Part shown: positions 43,274-50,382 of the stretch, piece after piece
Position numbering within the stretch: position 1 is the first letter of the stretch
Layout: each line of letters begins with the position of its first letter
Source of the DNA: JABWBD01 sp040768665
GTDB lineage: Bacteria > Planctomycetota > Planctomycetia > Pirellulales > Thermoguttaceae
Length of the DNA stretch: 64,000 nt
Reading direction: 5' to 3'
Assembly: GCA_040768665.1 (NCBI GenBank)
Contig: JAXGMN010000033.1
Span: 1-64,000 of the forward strand
Program-made: the position numbers and the translations under genes
Notes under the pieces: model-generated
Database searches by the model: none
What the model saw: the letters and a program-made list of their open reading frames with translations, nothing else
What the model was told of the DNA's origin: nothing

Positions 43274-43789
43274 TTGAGCGAGGCGGTCCAGATTACCCGT
43301 TTTACTCCATGTGAGGTGCTTGTGGCGAAAAGACCTGTCGGTCACGAGGCGACGGCAGCACAGACGTTGACCCCGGCTCTCGAGCGTGCCCTGGTGGCTG
43401 CCCGAACTGCCGAAGACAACCGCGGTCGCGACATCATGATCCTGGATCTCCGCGAACTCACCACGATGTTCGACTATTTCGTCATCGCCACCGGTACCAG
43501 CCGCCGGCAGCTCCACGCCATGAGCGAAGAAATCGATCACGCTCTGGAAGAGGGCATGGGCGATCGGCGGATGGGGATCGAAGGGTACGACGAGAGCCGC
43601 TGGATTCTGCTCGACTACGGCGACTTGATCATTCACCTCTTCGATGAGGAAACTCGCCGCTACTATGCGATCGAGGATCTCTGGGGCGGAGCGAAGCGGG
43701 TGCCCTACCCGTCGCAGTATCCCAAGGCCGGCCCGAGCCCCGACTCCGATCAACCCTCCGACGCGAAGGATTCGCCCGGCGAAGCATGA
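43274..43789 (+). CDS. rsfS: Ribosomal silencing factor RsfS
   Basis: The RsfS domain is clear: ALVAARTAEDNRGRDIMILD, then FDYFVIATGTSRRQLHAMSE, GDRRMGIEGYDESRWILLDY and GDLIIHLFDEETRRYYAIED, with LW a few residues on. RsfS binds ribosomal protein uL14 and blocks subunit joining in stationary phase. The start is uncertain: TTG 43274 follows AAGGAGA at nine bases, giving 171 residues; GTG 43322 gives 155, nearer the usual length. The C-terminal tail (about 25 residues, acidic and Pro-rich) is unconserved. The stop overlaps the argS start by four bases. Confidence 0.9.
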   Translation: MSEAVQITRFTPCEVLVAKRPVGHEATAAQTLTPALERALVAARTAEDNRGRDIMILDLRELTTMFDYFVIATGTSRRQLHAMSEEIDHALEEGMGDRRMGIEGYDESRWILLDYGDLIIHLFDEETRRYYAIEDLWGGAKRVPYPSQYPKAGPSPDSDQPSDAKDSPGEA

Positions 43790-45771
43790 GCATCCTTATC
43801 GAGCTTGAGAACCGTTTCCGCCAGGCACTGGCCGGATTGACCGACGACCCACAGCCGTTTCTCGAAATGCTCCGGCGGAGCCAGGACGCGAAGTTCGGCG
43901 ATTACCAGGCCAATTTTGCCATGCCGTTGGGCAAGAGCCTGGGTCGCCCGCCCCGCGAGGTCGCCGCCGAAGTGGTCCAACGGTTGGACGTAAGCGATTT
44001 CTGCGAGTCGCCCGAGGTTGCCGGGCCCGGCTTCATCAACCTGCGACTGCAGGACGAGTGGATCGGCGAGCGGCTGGGGGCTGCCGCGACGGATCCCCGG
44101 CTGGGAGTCGCTGAAGCCTCTGATCCGCGGACGTTCGTCATCGACTTTTCGGCGCCGAACGTGGCCAAGCCGATGCACGTCGGCCACATCCGCTCCACGG
44201 TGATCGGCGACAGCCTCTCGCGCACGCTCCGATTCCTCGGCCACCGCGTGATCACTGATAACCACATCGGCGACTGGGGCACCCAGTTCGGCATGATCAT
44301 CTACGGTTACCGCCATTTCCTGGACCGGGAAGCGTATCGCGCCGGCCCCGTTCAGGAACTCGCCCGGCTGTATCGCCTCGTTCGTCAATTGATGGACTAC
44401 CAGGATGCCAGGCAGCGGATCGCAACCGGCTCGTTGGAACGAGAAAAAGAGGCGGTTGCCGCGGAATTGAGCCTGGCGAAAGCATCGGCCGCGGAAAAAG
44501 GTGGAAAACCCGACAAGAAAGCCGCCAAAGAGGTCCGACGCCTCGAGAACAAGCTTGCGGAACTCGACGAGGAGTTTCGCAGCCTGAATGGCAAGATCGC
44601 TGCGACGGAAAGCGATCCGGAGCTCTCGCGGATCGCCGCCAATCCAGACCACGAGAACATCGATGAAAAGGTCCTGTCGGAAACCGCCCGGCTTCACGCC
44701 GGCGACGCAGAAAATCTGCGGCTCTGGCGGGAATTCCTGCCGCCCTGCCTCGAGGAGATCCAGCGCACGTACGAGCGACTGAACGTGTCGTTCGACCACG
44801 CGCTCGGCGAGAGTTTTTATCACGACCAACTCGGCCCCATCGTTGACGAACTGCTCGGGGGTAAAGTGGCTCGCGAGAGCGAAGGCGCGGTCTGCGTCTT
44901 CTTTCCGGATTACGACGTGCCGATGATCATCCGCAAGAAGGACGGTGCGTTTCTCTACGCCACGACCGATCTCGCGACGCTTCGCTATCGCATCCAGCGC
45001 TGGAATCCCGATGCGATCCTCTACGTGGTCGACTTCCGCCAGGCAATGCACTTCAGCCATCTGTTCGCCACCGCCCGCATGATGGGTTATCGCGACGTCG
45101 AACTGATGCACGTCAGTTTCGGCACCGTGCTCGGCGAGGACGGCCGGCCGTTCCGAACCCGCGCCGGCGACACGGTCGGACTGGAAAGCCTGCTCGACGA
45201 GGCCGTGCGGCGGGCCCACCAGGTCGTCAGCGCCAACGACGATGCCAAGCCCGGCGGAGCGGAGCTCTCGCCCGAGGATCGCCGGCGGATCGCCGAAACC
45301 GTCGGAATCGGGGCGCTGAAGTACGCCGATCTTTCCCAAAATCGCACGAGCGACTACGTGTTCAGCTACGACAAGATGCTGGCGATGAACGGCAACACGG
45401 GCACGTACATGCAGTATGCCTACGCGCGCGTCCGGAGCATCTTCGCCAAGGGAAATATCGATATCGATTCGCTCCGCCAGTCCGGCGCGGCGATCCGGCT
45501 GGACACTCCCGCCGAGCGAGCGCTCGGGGTTGAATTGCTCCGTTTCGGCGAGGCTGTCGAATCGGCGATCCGCGATTACCGGCCCAGCCAGTTGACCGGG
45601 TACCTGTATGACCTCGCGGGGCTGTACTCGACGTTCTACGAAACCAGCCCGGTCTTGAAGGCGCCAACCGAACACCTCCGCCAGAGCCGGCTCTTGCTCT
45701 GCGATTTGACGGCCCGGACGATCCGCCAGGGGCTGGAGCTCCTGGGCATCGACGTCGTCGAGAAGATGTAG
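43786..45771 (+). CDS. argS: Arginyl-tRNA synthetase
   Basis: A 661-residue class I aminoacyl-tRNA synthetase. The N-terminal Add1-like domain is followed by the HIGH-type motif PNVAKPMHVGHIRS (residues about 125-138), DNHIGDWGTQFGM and the KMSKS region LGEDGRPFRTRAGD (about 449-462), which is degenerate as is usual in ArgS. A charged coiled-coil insertion (about 215-270) is not universal. The C-terminal anticodon-binding domain ends LLELGIDVVEKM-like. It is translationally coupled to rsfS through the ATGA overlap. A strong hairpin follows. Confidence 0.95.
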   Translation: MSILIELENRFRQALAGLTDDPQPFLEMLRRSQDAKFGDYQANFAMPLGKSLGRPPREVAAEVVQRLDVSDFCESPEVAGPGFINLRLQDEWIGERLGAAATDPRLGVAEASDPRTFVIDFSAPNVAKPMHVGHIRSTVIGDSLSRTLRFLGHRVITDNHIGDWGTQFGMIIYGYRHFLDREAYRAGPVQELARLYRLVRQLMDYQDARQRIATGSLEREKEAVAAELSLAKASAAEKGGKPDKKAAKEVRRLENKLAELDEEFRSLNGKIAATESDPELSRIAANPDHENIDEKVLSETARLHAGDAENLRLWREFLPPCLEEIQRTYERLNVSFDHALGESFYHDQLGPIVDELLGGKVARESEGAVCVFFPDYDVPMIIRKKDGAFLYATTDLATLRYRIQRWNPDAILYVVDFRQAMHFSHLFATARMMGYRDVELMHVSFGTVLGEDGRPFRTRAGDTVGLESLLDEAVRRAHQVVSANDDAKPGGAELSPEDRRRIAETVGIGALKYADLSQNRTSDYVFSYDKMLAMNGNTGTYMQYAYARVRSIFAKGNIDIDSLRQSGAAIRLDTPAERALGVELLRFGEAVESAIRDYRPSQLTGYLYDLAGLYSTFYETSPVLKAPTEHLRQSRLLLCDLTARTIRQGLELLGIDVVEKM

Positions 45772-45780
45772 CCTACCGTA

Positions 45781-45800
45781 GGGCGGACTGCCGTCCGCCC
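45781..45800 (+). terminator. Hairpin between convergent argS and nitroreductase genes
   Basis: Perfect inverted arms GGGCGGAC and GTCCGCCC with loop TGCC, ten bases after the argS stop. There is no T tract, so termination efficiency is uncertain. It probably serves both directions. Confidence 0.55.
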
Positions 45801-45826
45801 TGTCGATCGCGTCCGAGAAGATCGCC

Positions 45827-46402
45827 TCACCACTCGACCAGCACTTCCTCCAACGACCGCTTCGGCACGTGGTGCACGCTCTGCGAATCGCGCCAGTAGG
45901 GGCGTTTGTCCGGTTTCGTGTTGTCTTCCAGGACAACCGTCTCCCCGGGATAGCCCAAGGCCAACACGAGAATCACTTCCAAATGCTTGGGAAGCTCCAT
46001 CGACTGCCGGAGTCCCTCCTGGTCGATGGAGCCCATTATGCAGCCGGCAATCCCTTTCTCCATCGCCGCCATCATCATGCTCTGAGCAACGATCCCTGCA
46101 TCATGGCCGAATCGGGCGGCGAGCCCAATGTCGCCCAGCACCACGATATACCCCGCCGGACGCTCCCCCACGGCCGGCCCGGGCCAGTCCGGCAGAGCAG
46201 CAGCCCAGCGGAGGTAAGGGAAAACCTTTTCGTTCTTCTCAGGGCTGGCCGAGATCATGTACTTCAGCGGCTGGCGGTTGCCGGCCGAGGGGCACCATCT
46301 CGCAAGGTTCACAAGCTCTTTAAGCACCGACTCGTCCAGCGCGCGGGATTCGTCGAAACGGCGATAACTGCGCGTCTTAACCAGCAGCTCTTGGATGTTC
46401 AT
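45827..46402 (-). CDS. Nitroreductase family protein
   Basis: A 191-residue protein starting MNIQELLVKTRSYRRFDE, the usual nitroreductase opening, where the Arg residues bind FMN phosphate. LARWCPSAGNRQPLKYMIS (about residues 33-51) is the second flavin motif; DAGIVAQSMMMAAMEKGIAG and ALGYPGE complete the fold. It is presumably an FMN-dependent NAD(P)H oxidoreductase; the substrate is unknown. It is alone on its strand between argS and the glycosyltransferase gene. Confidence 0.9.
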   Translation of the reverse strand: MNIQELLVKTRSYRRFDESRALDESVLKELVNLARWCPSAGNRQPLKYMISASPEKNEKVFPYLRWAAALPDWPGPAVGERPAGYIVVLGDIGLAARFGHDAGIVAQSMMMAAMEKGIAGCIMGSIDQEGLRQSMELPKHLEVILVLALGYPGETVVLEDNTKPDKRPYWRDSQSVHHVPKRSLEEVLVEW

Positions 46403-46524
46403 TCGCGTTGCTCCCTTTCATGCTGGGCAATTCTCGCTCCCGAGGCCGGCCGGGTCAAGCATGCAACTCCCTTTCCAACAAGCAGCACAGACGCTTGCCG
46501 GCCCACTCGCGTGCCATCTCGCGA

Positions 46525-47493
46525 TCATCTCTGCCCGGCCGCCGCACCGGCGCGCGACGGTCGGACGCCGGCGACCGCGAAACGGGGCGCAGCCACCGTC
46601 ATGTCCCGTGGCACGAGTCTCTCGACGGCCTCTTCGGCTTCTTTGAGGCGATCAAGACAGCGCTGATGGTCACCGATCGCCAAACAGCCGAGCAGCCGTC
46701 CCGCGGTCCAGGCGAAGATCCGCGGGGGCCAAAACATCCGGCACCCGTCGGCTGCCAAATAGAAGGCGTGGAGGGCCAAAGACCGGCCCCAACCGAAATG
46801 GGCCGCCCACCGCCAGAAGAACCGCTCGGCTTCCAGAGCTCGACGGAAAGCGCCTTCCCGCTCCGACGGCAGGCGAACCTGGCTGCTCGGCTCAAGGATC
46901 GTGCGGTAATTGGCGTGCTTCAAGCGGATCGCCAGGTCCAATGCCCCGTACCGGTCACTTACCTCGCCATCGAATCGTCCCACCGCAAGAATCGCCGATT
47001 TCCGATAAAATGCCGCTGCCGGGTGCGGGCCGAGGACCGATGCGCCGGAGCGAGCGATTCCCGGGACCGCCTTGCCGTGGTCGACGAGTTGCAGGTTTCC
47101 GCCGGCAAGGTAATCAACCCCGGCAGCCACCACTCGAGTCGGAACGTGTGCGTCGACCACCAGCGGAGCCACGCAGGCAACCGAAGGATTGTCGAAATGC
47201 CCGAGCGCACTGTCGGCCCAGCCTTCGGCAACTTCGGCTCCACTGAAGAGGACGTGAACCACCTCCCCCCTCGCGAGCGACAACCCGAAGTTCACACAAC
47301 CGGTCAGCGCGACACGGTTCGGGGTCGGGACAAATTGCACCTCGTCGCCAAGGTCGTACGGATCCTCATAGTACCGGCCAAGGACAACGAGGATTTCGGT
47401 GTCGGCCGGACGGTTTTCGAGGACCGAGACGAGGGTGTTTTCCAGCAGCGTTGGGTTTCCCAAATAGGGAATTAGGATCGACAGCCGTGACAC
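46525..47493 (-). CDS. Family 2-like glycosyltransferase
   Basis: A 322-residue protein if it starts at the GTG (47493) that opens SRLSILIPYLGNP; GAGG lies upstream. A TTG at 47592 would add 33 residues. The GT-A fold is seen in SILIPYLGNPTLLENTLVSV, ILVVLGRY, and the acceptor-side GCVNFGLSLARGEVVHVLFS. The usual DxD is replaced by LFSGAEV, which is unusual. The Asp in FDGEVSDRYGALDLAIRL resembles the ED-type position. The C-terminal part is helical. The donor and acceptor cannot be told. A candidate promoter lies about 270 bases upstream. Confidence 0.7.
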   Translation of the reverse strand: MSRLSILIPYLGNPTLLENTLVSVLENRPADTEILVVLGRYYEDPYDLGDEVQFVPTPNRVALTGCVNFGLSLARGEVVHVLFSGAEVAEGWADSALGHFDNPSVACVAPLVVDAHVPTRVVAAGVDYLAGGNLQLVDHGKAVPGIARSGASVLGPHPAAAFYRKSAILAVGRFDGEVSDRYGALDLAIRLKHANYRTILEPSSQVRLPSEREGAFRRALEAERFFWRWAAHFGWGRSLALHAFYLAADGCRMFWPPRIFAWTAGRLLGCLAIGDHQRCLDRLKEAEEAVERLVPRDMTVAAPRFAVAGVRPSRAGAAAGQR

Positions 47494-47763
47494 GTAAGTG
47501 ATTTCCTCGCGGAGCGTCGATACCGGTTGCCTCTTGAAGAGGCGAACGAACAGGCCGTGAAAAATCCTGCCTGCCAGCAAGGCTCGAATCAAAACTCAAG
47601 TTGGAACGAACGCAGGCCTCTTTGCTCTGGTTTTCCCACGACCTTTCAACCGTGCCGAAAGTGGCGATTCTAACGAAGAATCATCTGGTACGACTTATGT
47701 CGGCCCTGATCACGAACAAAGTTTATCCCGATTAAATCATTAGACTTGGCAGACGAGTACACC

Positions 47764-47791
47764 ATCCTATCTATCCTGCTTAAATTGTCAA
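47764..47791 (-). promoter_or_regulatory. Candidate sigma-70-type promoter for the glycosyltransferase gene
   Basis: On the minus strand, a perfect TTGACA (47786-47791) overlaps the pepT stop region, and TAGGAT (47764-47769) follows after 16 bases. The downstream 47594-47760 stretch is relatively AT-rich and has no gene, so it would be a long leader. Confidence 0.35.
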
Positions 47792-49029
47792 GCCGGCGTC
47801 TCCGCCCAGACCTTGGCCAGGGAAACAATCCACTGCGCAGCACCGAGCATCTCTTCCAGGCATGCCCACTCCAACGGGGAGTGCGGTGTGTGTTCTCCAG
47901 TCGACAGATTGGGAGTAGGTAGCCCCTTCTCGGTGAGTCGAGAGCCGTCGGTTCCACCGCGGACAATCGTCCGCTCAGGGGTATGTCCCAAACGGCAAAG
48001 CGCCTGCTCGGCGTAAGCCACCGCTCGGGGTTCTTTGGCCAGCCCTTCCGCCATATTCCGGTACTGGCGGGCGATCGACACTTCGATTCTTGCCCCGGGA
48101 AACTCCGTTTCCGTGGCCGAAGCGGCCTGCCTGAGCAAGTCGGCCTGCCGATCCAACTCGGCGGTGTTGAAGTCACGAAGCAGCACCTGGATTTCGACCT
48201 CGGCCACACCGCCGTGAATCACGTAGGGATGGAGAAAGCCTTCCCGGCCTTCCGTGGTCTCCGGTGAGAGCCGGTCCCGCGGCAGACGGTCGAGGAAATC
48301 GGCCGCTGCCCGTACGGCGTTGACCATCCTTCCTCTGCCGATCGAGGGGTGAATATTCACTCCGCGGACGGCCACTACCGCCTTGTCGGCCGAAAACGTT
48401 TCCGCATCGACGGTTCCGAATCCCTGGCCGTCCAGCGTATAGCAGGCGTCGGCTCCGAGTTGCTCCGGTTCGAGGAAGTCAACGCCGCGGCCGATCTCTT
48501 CGTCGCACGTGAAGCACAGCCGAATCTCCCCATGCAGAATCTCGGGATGCTCGACGAGCCACTGGGCGGCTTCCATGATGGCGGCCACGCCGGCCTTGTC
48601 ATCGGCGCCCAAAAGCGTCGTGCCATCGCTGGTGATGATCGTCCGTCCGATCAGGTCGTTCAACTCCGGATTTTCGCGGACGAGGATCACTCGCGCGGGA
48701 TCGCCCTCTAGCGGAATGTCGCCGCCGAGGTATTCTTCAATCACCTGTGGCTTGACGCCGGCTCCAGGGGTCTCAGGCGAAGTGTCAAGATGGGCGCAAA
48801 AGGCGATGACAGGGACCTCGCGATCCACCGTTGCCGGAACCGTGGCAAGCACGATGCCGTGCTCGTTCTGCGTGGCATCGCCGATGCCCGCCTCCTGCAA
48901 CTCGGCCACGAGCAAGCGCCCCAGTTCCCATTGCCCCTGGCAACTTGGGTAATCTTCCGTGCCTTCTCTGGCCGTCGTGTCGATCTGTACGTAGCGGAGA
49001 AACCGCTCAAGGAGGCGCTGTCGATGCAT
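47788..49029 (-). CDS. pepT: Peptidase T (tripeptide aminopeptidase)
   Basis: A 413-residue protein if started at ATG 49029 (MHRQRLLERFLRYVQIDTTA), the normal size for the family. M20 metallopeptidase motifs are VIAFCAHLDTSPETPG (about 79-94), TLLGADDKAGVAAIMEAAQW, FTCDEEIGRGVDF and IRGGTDGSRLTEKGLPTPNL-type end (VRGGTDGSRLTEKGLPTPNL). The last His is in GEHTPHSPLEW. It removes the N-terminal residue from tripeptides in the cytoplasm. An in-frame ATG further upstream lacks a ribosome-binding site. Confidence 0.94.
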   Translation of the reverse strand: MHRQRLLERFLRYVQIDTTAREGTEDYPSCQGQWELGRLLVAELQEAGIGDATQNEHGIVLATVPATVDREVPVIAFCAHLDTSPETPGAGVKPQVIEEYLGGDIPLEGDPARVILVRENPELNDLIGRTIITSDGTTLLGADDKAGVAAIMEAAQWLVEHPEILHGEIRLCFTCDEEIGRGVDFLEPEQLGADACYTLDGQGFGTVDAETFSADKAVVAVRGVNIHPSIGRGRMVNAVRAAADFLDRLPRDRLSPETTEGREGFLHPYVIHGGVAEVEIQVLLRDFNTAELDRQADLLRQAASATETEFPGARIEVSIARQYRNMAEGLAKEPRAVAYAEQALCRLGHTPERTIVRGGTDGSRLTEKGLPTPNLSTGEHTPHSPLEWACLEEMLGAAQWIVSLAKVWAETPA

Positions 49030-49193
49030 CGTCGAGTTCCGTCGCAAGTCGTCGCGTGGCTGATTGCCGCCGTGTTCCCTACTCGTAATCATTTCACATC
49101 CCGCTTGGTTTTGGTAGGCTTAGGGCCATGCTGCAGATTCTCCCTGCCGGTGACTACCGGAGCTTCCCAAATCCACGATCCCCTCCCGCTGCC

Positions 49194-50009
49194 ATGTCCA
49201 CCCCCAATATCCGCTACCTGGTCTTCGATATCGAGAGCGTCGCCGATCCGGAGTTGGTCGCGAGGGTCCGCTACCCCGCGGAGCCGATCGAACCGGCCGA
49301 AGCCGTGCGGCGATACCGGGCCGAGTTGATGGAAAAATTCGAGACCGATTTCATCCCGTACTCGTATCACATCCCGGTCTGCGTGGCGATCGCAAAGGTA
49401 ACGGCCGACTTCCGTATCGCCGATCTCGTGCTTCTGGACGAACCGGAGTTCCGCCCGCACGTGATTACGGAGAACTTCTGGCGCGGATGGGAGGTCTATC
49501 GTCGCCCGACGCTGGTCAGTTTCAATGGGCGAGGTTTCGATCTGCCGCTGTTGGAACTGGCCGCTTTTCGTTACGGCCTGAGTGTCCCCGGATGGTTCAA
49601 TATCGACGGCCGTTCGTACGATCAGCCGCGGAACCGATACAATCACCAGTTCCATCTGGATCTCTGCGAAATCCTGACCAACTGCGGTTCCACGCGTTTC
49701 CACGGCGGCTTGAACCTCGCGGCCAGCCTCCTCGGCAAGCCCGGCAAGATGGAAGTGAAGGGCCACATGGTCCAGGACATGTACGACGAAGGCCGCCTGG
49801 CGGAAATCAACGACTATTGCCGCTGCGACGTGCTCGACACCTACTTCGTCTTTCTGCGGACCCAGGTGCTCCTCGGGCGACTCCCGCTGGAGTCGGAACA
49901 AGAGGTCGTCGCCCAGGCCAAGCAGTGGATCGCCCAGCGCGCCGATCAGACCGCCGCCTACCGGCTCTATCTCGATCACTGGGGCGACTGGCCGAATCCG
50001 TGGGTCTGA
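49194..50009 (+). CDS. DEDD-type 3'-5' exonuclease (PF10108-like)
   Basis: A 271-residue protein starting at ATG 49194 (MSTPNIRYLVFDIESVADPE). The DEDD motifs are FDIES (Exo I, about residues 9-13), LVSFNGRGFDLPLL (Exo II, about 105-118) and INDYCRCDVLDTYFVFL (Exo III, about 202-218), with the Tyr of DEDDy type just before. This matches the predicted 3'-5' exonuclease related to the exonuclease domain of family B polymerases. Role in repair is inferred. It is divergent from pepT and shares an ~160-base regulatory gap. Confidence 0.85.
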   Translation: MSTPNIRYLVFDIESVADPELVARVRYPAEPIEPAEAVRRYRAELMEKFETDFIPYSYHIPVCVAIAKVTADFRIADLVLLDEPEFRPHVITENFWRGWEVYRRPTLVSFNGRGFDLPLLELAAFRYGLSVPGWFNIDGRSYDQPRNRYNHQFHLDLCEILTNCGSTRFHGGLNLAASLLGKPGKMEVKGHMVQDMYDEGRLAEINDYCRCDVLDTYFVFLRTQVLLGRLPLESEQEVVAQAKQWIAQRADQTAAYRLYLDHWGDWPNPWV

Positions 50010-50243
50010 GTGCAGGCCGGCCCCTTCGGGCCGATACCGATGCAGACTTGGAGCGGTCGCGCCGATTCTGCCGGTTGCGCGCTGATTTCCGTACATCCTT
50101 GACGGTTTTGGCTGGCCTGCGGGTCTTGCTCCTTATGTCCCCGGGGCAAACGGCAAGGCGCGACCGCAGCAGACTGGCCGCTGTCGCCCCCAACGGCCGA
50201 TTTTCCGAGTAGGAAGGTGGAGAACACCGATCGCCGCCCGCGG

Positions 50244-50312
50244 ACGAATCTCCTGAAAAAGGCTGCCCGTCTCCTTTTTCAGCAGGCTCGTACGGCCGCG
50301 CGGTAGATTCGT
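50244..50312. repeat. Long nested hairpin upstream of ftsK
   Basis: Outer arms CGAATCT and AGATTCG, inner arms CTGAAAAAGG and CCTTTTTCAG around a ten-base loop. The inner arm resembles the end of the palindrome at 57078-57173. It lies in the 373-base gap 50010-50382 before ftsK; no gene is seen in that gap. Confidence 0.55.
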
Positions 50313-50382
50313 TCGGGCACGGATGCGCCCAGCAGACAACGCCGCCGGTCGGCAGCCGAGGGGCCAGGGGTATCTAGCGCCG

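Noticed and set aside
43750..45936. A 728-codon minus-strand open frame opposite argS
   Set aside because: argS is certain; the antisense frame is a by-product of its codon use.
47593..47787. A possible small RNA in the AT-rich gap between the glycosyltransferase and pepT
   Set aside because: No defined hairpin or terminator is visible; only a promoter-like pair is listed, at low confidence.
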